Assembly: GCA_020630195.1 (NCBI GenBank) | Contig: JAHDBV010000004.1 | Location: forward strand, 70,990 to 115,584 | Origin: Acidimicrobiales bacterium | GTDB lineage: Bacteria; Actinomycetota; Acidimicrobiia; Acidimicrobiales; SZUA-35 | Direction: 5' to 3' | DNA length: 44,595 nt | Part shown: one piece after another, positions 1 through 8,494 of the stretch | Numbering within the stretch: position 1 is the first letter of the stretch | Layout of the letters: every line of letters begins with the position of its first letter | Translations under genes and position numbers: made by a program | Notes under the pieces: generated by a model | Told to the model about the DNA's origin: nothing | The model's input: only the letters and a program-made list of their open reading frames with translations | Databases searched by the model: none

Positions 1-123
1 CTGCGAGACCCAGAAGGCGTCGTAGCCGTCCGCGGTGGCGTCCTCGGCGAGGCGTCGGAGATCGGGCAGGGAGGTGACACCGGTGCCGGCGGCGAAACCG
101 ACGGGCACGTTCCAGATCGACAT
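1..123 (-). CDS. LLM-class flavin/F420-dependent oxidoreductase, N-terminal fragment
   Basis: Only the first 41 codons lie in the window; the gene runs off the left edge. The protein begins MSIWNVPVGFAAGTG and continues into a helix ending DGYDAFWVSQ. A short first beta strand followed by a helix of the type LA..A...GYD.FWVSQ is the usual opening of the luciferase-like monooxygenase TIM barrel (many actinobacterial members use F420). Seen: start codon and reading frame to the edge. Inferred: family, from the N-terminal pattern only. Substrate cannot be guessed. It is on the same strand as the DUF3995 gene upstream of it, with about 40 bases between them. Confidence 0.6.
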   Translation of the reverse strand, partial: MSIWNVPVGFAAGTGVTSLPDLRRLAEDATADGYDAFWVSQ

Positions 124-163
124 GGCCCCAGCATCCCAGGCGTCGCTCCGGCGTGCCGCCGAT

Positions 164-571
164 TCAGATCACGGCGGTGGTGACCCCGGCGGCGAGTGCC
201 AGGCACAGCGGTGAGTAGAGCCGCCGATCCCAATGGGCGAACGGTCCGTCGCGTTGGATGAAGGTCGACAGGATGAACCCGCCGATGCCCCGCAGCGCGA
301 GCACGACCCCGGCGGCACTCGTGGCGAGGGTGAGCAGGCCGATCTCGTCGGTGAGCGTGCTGATCGTGACGAGTGTCGCCGCAGCGACGAGGAGGCCGGC
401 CACGACCCAGCTCTCGATGGGGCGGGGCAGCCGGGCCGTCGGCCCCATCACGGTGAGACGGAACCGGTCGGCATCGCCGATCGGCCACCAGATCCCGCGG
501 GCCCACACGCCGTGCACCACCCCGAGGCCGACCAGTGCCGTGGCGGTGATCAGGCCTGCGAGCGTGCCCAT
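164..571 (-). CDS. DUF3995 family small membrane protein
   Basis: 135-residue, very hydrophobic protein with about four predicted transmembrane helices (roughly residues 5-22, 45-65, 70-92 and 112-133). The N-terminal segment GLGVVHGVWARGIWWPIG matches the H..W..G..WP signature of DUF3995 proteins. Function of the family is unknown. The ATG at 571 lies inside the 3' end of the SRPBCC gene upstream (22-base overlap), so the two are probably cotranscribed and translationally coupled from the TetR-controlled promoter at about 1075. A longer frame exists upstream but is a shadow of the SRPBCC gene. Confidence 0.8.
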   Translation of the reverse strand: MGTLAGLITATALVGLGVVHGVWARGIWWPIGDADRFRLTVMGPTARLPRPIESWVVAGLLVAAATLVTISTLTDEIGLLTLATSAAGVVLALRGIGGFILSTFIQRDGPFAHWDRRLYSPLCLALAAGVTTAVI

Positions 572-1068
572 GTGTCCTCCTTCTCGGCCGAGGGCGACAC
601 GGCCAGCAGGAAGCGGACCCACGGGCCGGGTCGGCGCAGCTGGTCGCGGAGTCCGAGCCGGACTTCGACCCCGTCGAAGGCCTCTTCGATGAGCGCGTCG
701 TGCAGCCACCGCACCGCCAGCGGCCAGGCGAGGCGCATCGATCCGACCGGGCGGGCGTCGATCACGTGGCGCAGCCCCGGGGCCGGGCCGTCGTCGAGCA
801 CCTCGAACCGGTGCACTCCGGGGAGGCCGAGGTCGTCGTCGAAGCGGAACGTGGTGGCTCGCCCGGGCTGGTGCTCGATCACGTGGTAGCGGACGAAGCC
901 GTGCCCGCCGCGGGGCAACTCGGCCAGTGGGCCCGACATCCGCATCGGCGGCCACCGCGTCGATCCGTGGGGCCAGAGCCGGTCGTCGTCGCTGCCGAGG
1001 GTGTGCACCAGCTCGGTGAGCTCTTGGACGGTCGCTCCGGGGAATCGGCGTTCGTGCACGTTCAGCAT
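550..1068 (-). CDS. SRPBCC (START/Bet v1-like) family protein
   Basis: 172 residues beginning MLNVHERRFPGATVQELTELVH. It has the helix-grip pattern of SRPBCC proteins: an N-terminal strand, an early helix, alternating polar/hydrophobic strands (GHGFVRYHVIEHQPGRATTFRF, RFEVLDDG, RHVIDARPVGSMRLAWPL) and a long C-terminal helix (VRWLHDALIEEAFDGVEV). Such proteins form a hydrophobic cavity for small ligands; the ligand here is unknown. I chose ATG 1068 because a -10-like GACACT (1075-1080, minus strand) ends six bases before it and TTGACG (1099-1104) lies 18 bases further up, giving a leaderless start. It is divergent from the tetR gene and overlaps the DUF3995 gene downstream. Confidence 0.75.
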   Translation of the reverse strand: MLNVHERRFPGATVQELTELVHTLGSDDDRLWPHGSTRWPPMRMSGPLAELPRGGHGFVRYHVIEHQPGRATTFRFDDDLGLPGVHRFEVLDDGPAPGLRHVIDARPVGSMRLAWPLAVRWLHDALIEEAFDGVEVRLGLRDQLRRPGPWVRFLLAVSPSAEKEDTWARSQA

Positions 1069-1076
1069 GCACGAAG

Positions 1077-1126
1077 TGTCACAGTGTGCCATCTTCGCCG
1101 TCAAGTAAAATTGGCACAGTGTGTCG
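1077..1126. promoter_or_regulatory. Divergent promoters with two palindromic TetR-type operators
   Basis: Two copies of the palindrome TGnCACAnTGTGnC(A/G) occur at 1077-1091 (TGTCACAGTGTGCCA) and 1112-1126 (TGGCACAGTGTGTCG), centres 35 bp apart. Copy 1 covers the minus-strand -10 (GACACT, 1075-1080) of the SRPBCC/DUF3995 unit; copy 2 lies immediately 3' of the plus-strand -10 TAAAAT (1106-1111) of tetR and covers its likely transcription start. The minus -35 TTGACG is at 1099-1104. The arrangement suggests one regulator repressing both directions. The palindromes are seen directly; binding by the adjacent TetR protein is inference. Confidence 0.7.
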
Positions 1127-1159
1127 CCTTTCACGTCGTCGGGCGTCAGACTCCACCGC

Positions 1160-1735
1160 ATGGGACGACGAGAGGAACAGAAGGCCGCCACCCACCGCGC
1201 CCTCGCCGACGCCGCCGTCGATCTCGCCCTCGCCGAAGGCCCCGGCATCACGATGGGTCGGATCGCGGATGCCGCCGGGGTCTCCCGCCGCACCGCCTAC
1301 CGCTACGCCGCCGACCGCGACGAGCTGCTGCTCTTCCATCCGATCAGCTGGTTCGCGGTGTTCGACGCCGCCTGCGCCGCCCATGCCGAGCAGCCGGTCG
1401 CCGCTCGCCTCCGGCTCGCCTCGCTGGCCATCGCCGCCCACATCGACGCCGACGCCGAACCCGTCCGGCTCGCGTTCGCCGCCGCCACGAGCGACCCGGC
1501 CTTCGCCGGCGCCTACGCCCGCCTCAACGGCCGATGGGTCGACCGGGTCACGGCCGAGATCGTCGCCCCCTCCGACCCGGTGGAGGTGCAGCTCCGCGGC
1601 CGGATGCTCGGCGCCGCGGTGATGGGCATGATCGACACGGTCTGCTTCCACTGGGCCAGCCACGACGAACCGATGGCTCCGCTCATCGACGAGGGCTTCG
1701 ACCTGCTCGACGGTGCCTTCGGCTGGCTCGACTGA
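1160..1735 (+). CDS. TetR/AcrR family transcriptional regulator
   Basis: 191-residue protein with a classical N-terminal TetR HTH: MGRREEQKAATHRALADAAVDL (helix 1), then ITMGRIADAAGVSRRTAYRYAADRDELL (helices 2-4, recognition helix VSRRTAYRY). The C-terminal two-thirds is helical and would hold the ligand pocket. Start choice: ATG 1160 gives the usual distance to helix 1, but no Shine-Dalgarno is visible. An in-frame GTG at 1121 sits nine bases after the -10 TAAAAT and would be a leaderless start adding 13 residues, so the true start could be 1121. The paired palindromes upstream make auto-repression and control of the divergent SRPBCC/DUF3995 genes likely. Confidence 0.85.
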   Translation: MGRREEQKAATHRALADAAVDLALAEGPGITMGRIADAAGVSRRTAYRYAADRDELLLFHPISWFAVFDAACAAHAEQPVAARLRLASLAIAAHIDADAEPVRLAFAAATSDPAFAGAYARLNGRWVDRVTAEIVAPSDPVEVQLRGRMLGAAVMGMIDTVCFHWASHDEPMAPLIDEGFDLLDGAFGWLD

Positions 1736-1758
1736 CCCCGCCGCCCGGGGCCGGCACC

Positions 1759-1764
1759 TAGGGT
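1759..1764 (+). promoter_or_regulatory. -10 box TAGGGT of a leaderless transcript
   Basis: TAGGGT ends eight bases before the ATG at 1773, so transcription should begin at or next to the start codon. The same spacing recurs at many other starts in the window. No clear -35. Confidence 0.55.
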
Positions 1765-1772
1765 GCCCGGCC

Positions 1773-2795
1773 ATGACCGAGGCGTTCCCGCTGTCCCCCG
1801 ACGAACTCGACGACGCCTGGCTCGCCGAGGCGACGGGGAAGGCGGGTGGGTCGTGGCGGACCGAACCCGTGACCGGCGGCTTCTGGAGCCGGATGGTGCG
1901 CGCCGTGCACGACGACGGCACCTCGGTGGTGCTCAAGTGGCCCGACCGCTCCGAACAGGCCCGCTTCGTGTGCGGGTTGTTCGAGTTCAACCGCATCGAG
2001 CTCGGCGTCTACCGCGACGCCGCCGACCGGGTGCGTGCCCCGCGCCTCGTGCACCTCGAGCACAGCGACGACCACGGCGAGTACGTGCTCGTCATGGACG
2101 ACCTCGGCGGGCAACGACAGTTCGACCAGCTGCGGGGCTGCCCGCCCGACCGTGCCGTCGCCGTGGTCGACGCCCTCGCCGAGCTGCACGCCCGCAACTG
2201 GGCCGACCCCGGGCTCGACGACCTCGACTGGCTGCCCGCCCCGACCGACCCGCTCATCGCCGAGCGGGTGCCCGGCATCGTCGCGGCCGTGAGTGAGCCG
2301 GCCTTCGCCAACCTGTCCGACGTGCCCGCCGAGATCACCGAGGCCTGGCCCCGACTCATCGAGGCCCTCCCGACCCTGCTCGACGGGTTCGACGACACCC
2401 GCACCACCCTCGCCCACGGCGACGTGCGCCTCACCAACCTGTTCTTCGACGGCGATCGGGTGAGCTTCGTCGACTGGCAGGTCGCCCGCCGCACCCACGG
2501 CGCCTACGACCTCGCCTACTTCTGCACCCAGAGCCTCGACACGGCCACCCGGCGGACGCACGAGGCGGCACTGCTCGAGCGGTACCGCACCGCCCTGGCC
2601 GGCCACGGCATCGACGCACCCGCCCCCGACGCCCTCGGTGAGGCCTACCGGCGGAGCGCGCTCTACTGCCTCGTCTACCCGATCATCGCGGCATCGAGCG
2701 CCGCCGACGGCGCCGATCCCCAGGCACTGGAGGTCGCCTCCCGGGCCTTCACCGCGGCGCTCGATCTCGACGCCCCTGGCACTTCTGTGAGCTGA
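1773..2795 (+). CDS. CHK/APH-like phosphotransferase family protein
   Basis: 340 residues of the protein-kinase-like fold used by choline kinases, aminoglycoside phosphotransferases and the EcKL/CHK family. Visible motifs: N-lobe with VVLKWPDRSE (ATP-binding lysine), YVLVMDDLGG at the hinge, catalytic loop LAHGDVRLTNLFF (H-G-D.....N) and metal-binding FVDWQVARRTHGAYDLAYF. All catalytic positions are present, so an active kinase is expected; the substrate is unknown (small alcohol, acyl or secondary metabolite). ATG 1773 is preceded by the -10 TAGGGT. It lies 37 bases after tetR, and 48 bases before the cyclase-ATPase gene. Confidence 0.8.
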   Translation: MTEAFPLSPDELDDAWLAEATGKAGGSWRTEPVTGGFWSRMVRAVHDDGTSVVLKWPDRSEQARFVCGLFEFNRIELGVYRDAADRVRAPRLVHLEHSDDHGEYVLVMDDLGGQRQFDQLRGCPPDRAVAVVDALAELHARNWADPGLDDLDWLPAPTDPLIAERVPGIVAAVSEPAFANLSDVPAEITEAWPRLIEALPTLLDGFDDTRTTLAHGDVRLTNLFFDGDRVSFVDWQVARRTHGAYDLAYFCTQSLDTATRRTHEAALLERYRTALAGHGIDAPAPDALGEAYRRSALYCLVYPIIAASSAADGADPQALEVASRAFTAALDLDAPGTSVS

Positions 2796-2843
2796 GCACC
2801 CCCGGCTACGGTGCGGGTCCGGGTGTGGGGGCACGCAGGGGAC

Positions 2844-5540
2844 ATGCACGGCGACACCGACCATCGGGAACGAACGTTCCTCCTCAGTGATCTCCAGGGC
2901 TCCACCGCGCTCCACCGGGCCCACCCCGACCGGATGCTCGAGGTGATGGACCGCCACGACGCCGCGCTCATCGAGATCGTGGCCGCCCACCGCGGTGAGC
3001 TCTTCAAGAACACCGGCGACGGTGCCTGGGCCGCGTTCGACGCACCCGGCGACGCCCTCGACGCGGCGATCGCCATGCAGCGCACCATCCCCGCGATCCG
3101 GGTGGGTGAGGTCCCGCCGCTGGTCGTGCGGATCGGGATCGCCACCGGCGCCGCCCGCCCCCGCCGCGGCGACTACTTCGGCCCGGCCCTCAGCCGGACC
3201 GCCCGGCTCGAAGGTGCGGCCAACGGCGGCCAGATCGTCGTCGACGAACGGACCCGGGAGCTCTGCGCCGAACTGGCGACCGGCCATGACCTGCGTGACC
3301 TCGGCCCCCATCGGTTCAAGGGCATGGAACCGATGACCGTGCACCAGGTGCTCGCCGCCGACCTCGGCACGGACTTCGGGCCGTTGCGGGGCAAGCAGGA
3401 CGTCACGACCGGGAACCTGCCGGCCGCCCTCACCTCGTTCGTCGGCCGAGGTCGCCAACTCACCGACGTGCGGGCGCTGCTCGATCGCCAGCGGATCGTC
3501 ACCCTCCTCGGCCCGGGAGGCACCGGCAAGACCCGGCTCTCGATCGAAGCGGCCCGATCGGTCGAGACGACCTTCGACCACGGCGCCTGGCTGGTGGAGC
3601 TCTCCCCGTTGGAGGCCGAACACGACGTGTGGTCGGCGTTCGCCACGACGTTCGCCCTGCCACCGGTGCCGGGGGCGACCCCGCGGGCGCAGGTGGTCGA
3701 ACACCTCCGGGATCGTCGTTGCCTGCTCGTGGTCGACAACTGCGAACACGTGCTCGAACCGATCGCCGAGGCGATCCTCGACCTGACCCAGAGCTGCCCC
3801 CGGGTGGTCGTGCTCGCCTCCAGCCGCCGGGTGCTCGCCCTGCCGGGTGAGGCGCTCGTGGAGGTGCCGCCCCTCGACGATTCGGCCACCGACGTCGAAC
3901 CGTCGGCCGCGGTGCAGCTCTTCGTCGACCGGGCCCGGCTCGTGTCGCCCGCGTTCGAACCCGACGCCGACGACATCGCCGCGATCGAGGAGATCTGCGC
4001 CCGGCTCGACCACCTGCCGCTCGCCATCGAGATGGCCGCGGCCAACACCCGCCGCCTCGACCTCGACCGGGTCCGGCGGCAGGCCGAACGCTCCATCGAC
4101 CTGCGGGCCTCGCGCCATCGCCGCGCCATCGGCCGCCAGCAGACCATGCGGGGCACGCTCGACTGGTCGTATCAGCTGCTCGAACCCGAAGCCCGCGACC
4201 TGCTCGACCGGCTCGCCGTGTTCGCCGGCACGTTCGACGACGACCTCGCCATCGCCCTGTGCGGTCTCGACGACGTCGATCCCGGCGACGTGCTCGACCT
4301 CCTCGACGAGCTGCTCGACGCGTCCCTCCTCGCCCGGGATCCCGACGACGACGAGCGGTTCCGTCTCCTGCATGTGGTGCGGGCCTACGGCCGTGAGCGG
4401 CTCGACGCCGACGGACGATCCGATCGGCTCCAACGTCATCACGGCGAGACCTTCGCCGGCCGGGTGGCCGAGCTCGGCCGTCGCTTCGACGACGGCGAGG
4501 AGAAGGAGATGGCGGGGCGGTTCTTCGCCGCCCAGCCCGATCTCGAAGCCGCCTTCGAGCGTGCGCTCGCCTCGGATGTGGCGCTCGCCGGTGCCCTGAC
4601 CGTCCCGATGTTCCTGTTCACCTACATCCATCGCGGTGCGGTGTTCGGCGGGTGGCCGGCCCGCGTGCTCGACGCGGCCGGTGACACGATCCTCGACGAC
4701 CACGCCGTGCTGTGCGCCATGGCCGCCGCACACAGCATCCACGCCGACGCCGACCCCGATGCCGCCACCCGACACCTGGCCCGGGGTCGGGAGGTCGATC
4801 CGACCGGCGAGGCGAGCCGGGGGTGGCTCGACAGCGTGGCCGGGCAGGTCTCGTTCTGGACCGGCGACAACGAGGCGAGCCTCGACCACCACCTGCGTGC
4901 CATCGATGTGGCGACGGCGGCCGACAATCGCTCCTGCGCCATCCTGTCGGCGTCGCTCGCGGCGTTCTCCGCCGGTCGGGCCAAGCGTGTCGACGTCGCC
5001 GTCCGTCAGCTCGGGGTCGCCGAACACCTCGCCGCCGGGAGCCTCAGCCCCAACGTCATCGGCTACGTGAACTTCGCGAAGGGCATGCTGCTCGCGGGCC
5101 GGGATCCGGAGCGGGCACTCGCCGAGCTCCAGGTGGCGCTCGACTGGGCCCGCTTGAGTGCCAACCCCCAGGGAGCGAACCGGGTGTCCCGGGTGATGGC
5201 CGATGTCCGCGCCGCCGGGGCGGCCCCGGCCGAGGCGCTCGAGATCCTCGCCAACGCGTTGGTGAACTTCCCGGCCGAGGGCGACGCGATGCACGCCTGG
5301 AGCACGGTGGGCTCACTCATCCCCAAGCTCGCCGCCCTCGGTCTCGACGACGAGGTGGCGGTGCTCACCGGTGCGCTGTCGGCCTCGGCCCTTCCGGTGG
5401 ACGAGGGCCACGACGAGTTGGTGCTCGACGTCCGCGAGCGGCTCGGTGCCGACGAGTTCGATGCGTATGCCGCCGAGGGCCGGGCGCTCGGGCTCAACGG
5501 AACCCGTCGCCGGGTCGAGGAACGCTTCGCGACGAACTGA
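2844..5540 (+). CDS. Class III nucleotide cyclase domain fused to AAA/NB-ARC-type ATPase (transcriptional-regulator-like)
   Basis: 898 residues. Residues about 10-175 are a class III cyclase homology domain: FLLSDLQGST with the first metal aspartate (D16) and FKNTGDGAWAAF with the second, then VRIGIATG and GDYFGPALSRTARLE. A linker GNLPAALTSFVGR leads into the ATPase: Walker A GPGGTGKT at 223-230, Walker B CLLVVDN at 293-299, and an HLPLAIEMAA GxP-like motif. The C-terminal half is TPR-like helical repeats; I see no C-terminal LuxR HTH. Such proteins are signalling ATPases often linked to cAMP-type output. The canonical DIEGST is DLQGST here. Start: ATG 2844 matches family length; an in-frame GTG at 2823 is ten bases after TACGGT (2807-2812) and is an alternative. 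Confidence 0.8.
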   Translation: MHGDTDHRERTFLLSDLQGSTALHRAHPDRMLEVMDRHDAALIEIVAAHRGELFKNTGDGAWAAFDAPGDALDAAIAMQRTIPAIRVGEVPPLVVRIGIATGAARPRRGDYFGPALSRTARLEGAANGGQIVVDERTRELCAELATGHDLRDLGPHRFKGMEPMTVHQVLAADLGTDFGPLRGKQDVTTGNLPAALTSFVGRGRQLTDVRALLDRQRIVTLLGPGGTGKTRLSIEAARSVETTFDHGAWLVELSPLEAEHDVWSAFATTFALPPVPGATPRAQVVEHLRDRRCLLVVDNCEHVLEPIAEAILDLTQSCPRVVVLASSRRVLALPGEALVEVPPLDDSATDVEPSAAVQLFVDRARLVSPAFEPDADDIAAIEEICARLDHLPLAIEMAAANTRRLDLDRVRRQAERSIDLRASRHRRAIGRQQTMRGTLDWSYQLLEPEARDLLDRLAVFAGTFDDDLAIALCGLDDVDPGDVLDLLDELLDASLLARDPDDDERFRLLHVVRAYGRERLDADGRSDRLQRHHGETFAGRVAELGRRFDDGEEKEMAGRFFAAQPDLEAAFERALASDVALAGALTVPMFLFTYIHRGAVFGGWPARVLDAAGDTILDDHAVLCAMAAAHSIHADADPDAATRHLARGREVDPTGEASRGWLDSVAGQVSFWTGDNEASLDHHLRAIDVATAADNRSCAILSASLAAFSAGRAKRVDVAVRQLGVAEHLAAGSLSPNVIGYVNFAKGMLLAGRDPERALAELQVALDWARLSANPQGANRVSRVMADVRAAGAAPAEALEILANALVNFPAEGDAMHAWSTVGSLIPKLAALGLDDEVAVLTGALSASALPVDEGHDELVLDVRERLGADEFDAYAAEGRALGLNGTRRRVEERFATN

Positions 5541-5544
5541 GTCG

Positions 5545-6534
5545 TCAGTTCGGCAGACGTGAGGGGCGCGGGCGGATCGCGGTGCGGCGGGTGTGGCCCA
5601 CGTCGTAGGCGACGCGGCGGGCGGCGATGATCTGGTCGTGCGGGTCGACCGAGACGCCCTCGACGAGGCGGGTCGGGTTGAAGGCGAGTGCCTCGCAGTC
5701 CCAGTACTGGTCGGCGACGAGGGCGCCGAGCTGCACGTGGCCCATCCGGGTCGGTGGGATCGGGGTGCCGTCGGCCGCCTTCGACGTCCACGGCGCCGAG
5801 AGCCGATCGAGCTGGTCGTCCGGGCCGGGATGGTCGAGCCAGAGGGTGAAGCCGGCCCCTTCGCCGTCGCGCATCCGGTGGGTGATGTCTCGCCGGAGGT
5901 AGTCGGGTGGGGTGCCGGCGGGGAGGCTCGTCACCGGGGGTTCGGGGGTGTCGGGCTCCCACCGGAAGCGGCCCGCCGTGTCGGTGCCGTCGGCGGCGGT
6001 GTAGTGGAACGTGTGGACCCCGTGGAAGACGAGTCCGGCGTAGCTCGGATCGTGCATCGACTGGATCTTCTGGTAGCCGAGGATCACCTCGAGCGCGAGC
6101 GGGTGGGTGCGGGCCCATGCCATCAGGCCGTTCTTGTCGGGGATGCCCGTGTGGGGGTCGGGGGCGACGTGGCGGAGGAACCCCTGGAAGTCGCTGACGG
6201 TGTCGAAGAACCGGTCGAGCGTCATGGCGATCATGTCCATCGACCCTTCCGGGTCGTCGTCACCGGGGAGGTGGAACTTCACCGCGAACCCGCGCACGTC
6301 GGGGTGGCGATCGTCGGGTTGGAGCTGGGGCAGCACGGGGAAGCCGACGCTGTTCGAGAAGCGCCCGGTGACCGGCACCGGTCCGGCGAAGATCGCCGCC
6401 GAGCTGAGCGTGGCCGCCTCCGGTGACGGGGCGAACGTGCCCCGGAGCCCGATGCCGACGGCGTGGACCGCCCGGTGGGCTGCGCCGTACTGGGCGCTGA
6501 CCTCGTCGACGAGCTGATCGGGAACGGGCTCCAT
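5545..6534 (-). CDS. Catalase-family (srpA-like) heme protein
   Basis: 329 residues, the short catalase-fold class (classical catalases are about 480 or more). Seen: distal-histidine region HRAVHAVGIGLRGTF, beta-barrel segments VTGRFSN and VRGFAVKFHLP, MIAMTLDRFFDTVSDFQGFLRH, GVHTFHYTAADG, LAFNPTRLVEG, and a C-terminal RRVAYDVGHTRR whose tyrosine fits the axial heme ligand. It could be a catalase, organic peroxidase or heme-dependent oxygenase. ATG 6534 is eight bases after TACGGT on the minus strand, so it is probably leaderless. It is divergent from the DyP peroxidase at 6614, only 79 bp away, suggesting shared regulation. It converges with the cyclase-ATPase gene with a four-base gap. Confidence 0.8.
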   Translation of the reverse strand: MEPVPDQLVDEVSAQYGAAHRAVHAVGIGLRGTFAPSPEAATLSSAAIFAGPVPVTGRFSNSVGFPVLPQLQPDDRHPDVRGFAVKFHLPGDDDPEGSMDMIAMTLDRFFDTVSDFQGFLRHVAPDPHTGIPDKNGLMAWARTHPLALEVILGYQKIQSMHDPSYAGLVFHGVHTFHYTAADGTDTAGRFRWEPDTPEPPVTSLPAGTPPDYLRRDITHRMRDGEGAGFTLWLDHPGPDDQLDRLSAPWTSKAADGTPIPPTRMGHVQLGALVADQYWDCEALAFNPTRLVEGVSVDPHDQIIAARRVAYDVGHTRRTAIRPRPSRLPN

Positions 6535-6542
6535 GCGCGCGG

Positions 6543-6607
6543 ACCGTACCAGAGGCCCTCGTCCCGTTCGGGGGCCGCCGACACCCGATCGGGGGAGCAC
6601 CTAGGGT
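6543..6607. promoter_or_regulatory. Divergent leaderless promoters for the catalase/DyP pair
   Basis: Minus-strand -10 TACGGT occupies 6543-6548, eight bases before the catalase-like ATG. Plus-strand -10 TAGGGT occupies 6602-6607, six bases before the DyP ATG. The two face away from each other with 53 bp between. I see no convincing long palindrome in between. Confidence 0.55.
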
Positions 6608-6613
6608 CCCGGC

Positions 6614-8482
6614 ATGACCGCGCCCGGCCTGCATCCGCCCGCTCCCTCCACGTCGGTTCCGGTGCCGCTCCAGCACCCGATGACGCTGGTGATGCCGCTG
6701 GCCGATCCGAGCCCGGCGGGCATCGCCGGGCTGGCCCAGAAGGTGTTCATGACCCCGGCCGGTGAGCAGCTCGGGCCCGAGCTGAACGCGGGTGGCACCG
6801 TGCACTTCGCCCGGTTCGTGATCGTCGAGAACGCCCTCGTGATGGCGTCGTCCTACGACGGCACGTTCGACGACTACATCGAGATGTTCATCCACACGAT
6901 GGGCGACGTGTTCGACCTCATCATGGGCTATGTCGTCGACCCGGCTCCGACCCCGGTGAAGGACCACCCCGAGGAGTTCGTCGACTGGGTGCACGCCCGC
7001 GATCGGGGGCCCATCGGCTTCTACTCCGCCTACCCGGGCGTGAGTGCGGTCCAGATCCAGGACGCCTTCGGGATCGACCCGAAGCTGCTCCCCGAAGCTC
7101 CCACCACACCACCCCCGCCGCTGCCGGCCGAGCAGCTCCCCGACATCCAGGGCCTGATCCTGCGTGGCCTCGGCCAGACGATGGTCCGCCATCTCGTGCT
7201 CCGCGTCACCGATGCCCCCACCGCACGTGCGGCGCTCGGCGCGCTCGGCGATCCCGACGACACCTCGACCCCGTCGGTGACCCACGGTGCCGATCGGGGG
7301 AAGAACAAGCCGCGCTCCGCGATCGCCCTCGGCATCACCGCCACCGGCCTGCTGGCCCTCGACGTGCCCCGCGATTCGGTCTCGTCGTTCCCCACCGACT
7401 TCCTGGAAGGGGCGGTGCGGCGGGCCACCCGCGTCGGCGACTGGGATCTGAACGCCCCGGAGTTGTGGGGCCCACTGGCCGACCCCGACCTCGTCCACGT
7501 GCTCGTCTCGGTCTACGCGAGCTCGGCCGCCGACCTCGACGCGGCCGCGACCGCGGTGACCGACCTCTTCGGTTCGGGAGCGGCCGTCACCACCCACTAC
7601 GACGGGGCCGTCTTCCCCGACCATCCGAACCACGTGCACTTCGGCTACCGGGACAACATCAGCCAGCCGATCATCGACGGCGACCCGGTGCCCCGCCCGG
7701 CCGACGGTCCGCAGCCCAAGGCGCCGCCCGGCGAGTTCCTCCGTGGCTACGAGAGCCAGTACGGCGGGGTGACCCTCGAGGTGCCCCAGCCGGTCGAGCT
7801 CGGCCACAACGGGAGCTTCACCGCGTTCCGGGTGCTCGAGCAGAACGTGGCGGGCTACGAGGAGTTCCTCGAGGCCGTGGCGAAGGAGGCGTCGCTCGAC
7901 CCGGAGTACGTCGCCGCGAAGGTCGTCGGCCGGTGGCGCAACGGGGTGCCGCTCGTGAAGGAGCCGGGCCCGACCCCACCGCCCGACCCCGCACCGGGCA
8001 CACCCCTCAACGACTACGGCTACGAAGCCGACGACCCCGACGGTCTGCGTTGCCCGATGGCCGCACACATGCGACGGGGCAACCCCCGTGATCAGCCGAT
8101 GCTGCCCCGCGGCGACAACCATCGGCGCCGGATCATGCGGCGGGGTATGCCCTACGGCCCGGAGTGGACGAAGGGGGATCCGGTCGACCACGTGCCCCGG
8201 GGGCTGCTCGGGCACTTCATCGGCTCGAGCCTCACCCTCCAGTTCGAGACCGTGATGGGTGAGTGGATCAACCGGGGTCTGACGAACCCGTCGATCACGG
8301 GGACGAACGACGTGTTGATCGGGGTGCACCAGAAGCCCAACTGGTTCCCGGTGCCGATGCCCGGCGGGTCGACGTTCGACGTGCCGGTGAACGACCTGCA
8401 GTTCACCACCACGAAGGGCTGCATCTACGCGTTCCTGCCGAGTCTCACGGCGCTGCGGTGGATCGGCGCGATCGGGACCTGA
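6614..8482 (+). CDS. DyP-type peroxidase with N-terminal extension
   Basis: 622 residues, longer than most bacterial DyPs (300-450). The N-terminal about 160 residues form a separate domain (VHFARFVIVENALVMASSYDG, FDDYIEMFIHTMGDVFDLIMGYV) joined by a proline-rich linker (EAPTTPPPPLPAEQLP) to a DyP core. In the core: FGYRDNISQP at 343-352 holds the distal aspartate D347 of the GXXDG motif, but the final Gly is Asn348; VGRWRNGVPL supplies the conserved arginine R440; CPMAAHMRRGNPR supplies the proximal heme histidine H485. No signal peptide is evident. Peroxidase activity is likely; substrate unknown. ATG 6614 follows the -10 TAGGGT by six bases. Divergent catalase-like neighbour suggests a peroxide or lipid-peroxide theme. 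Confidence 0.85.
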   Translation: MTAPGLHPPAPSTSVPVPLQHPMTLVMPLADPSPAGIAGLAQKVFMTPAGEQLGPELNAGGTVHFARFVIVENALVMASSYDGTFDDYIEMFIHTMGDVFDLIMGYVVDPAPTPVKDHPEEFVDWVHARDRGPIGFYSAYPGVSAVQIQDAFGIDPKLLPEAPTTPPPPLPAEQLPDIQGLILRGLGQTMVRHLVLRVTDAPTARAALGALGDPDDTSTPSVTHGADRGKNKPRSAIALGITATGLLALDVPRDSVSSFPTDFLEGAVRRATRVGDWDLNAPELWGPLADPDLVHVLVSVYASSAADLDAAATAVTDLFGSGAAVTTHYDGAVFPDHPNHVHFGYRDNISQPIIDGDPVPRPADGPQPKAPPGEFLRGYESQYGGVTLEVPQPVELGHNGSFTAFRVLEQNVAGYEEFLEAVAKEASLDPEYVAAKVVGRWRNGVPLVKEPGPTPPPDPAPGTPLNDYGYEADDPDGLRCPMAAHMRRGNPRDQPMLPRGDNHRRRIMRRGMPYGPEWTKGDPVDHVPRGLLGHFIGSSLTLQFETVMGEWINRGLTNPSITGTNDVLIGVHQKPNWFPVPMPGGSTFDVPVNDLQFTTTKGCIYAFLPSLTALRWIGAIGT

Positions 8483-8494
8483 CGCCCAGGTCCC

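Noticed and set aside
1758..5294. A minus-strand open frame of over 1100 codons opposite the kinase and cyclase-ATPase genes.
   Set aside because: Low-complexity Gly/Val/Glu/Arg composition typical of an antisense frame in high-GC DNA; the plus-strand proteins have clear catalytic motifs.
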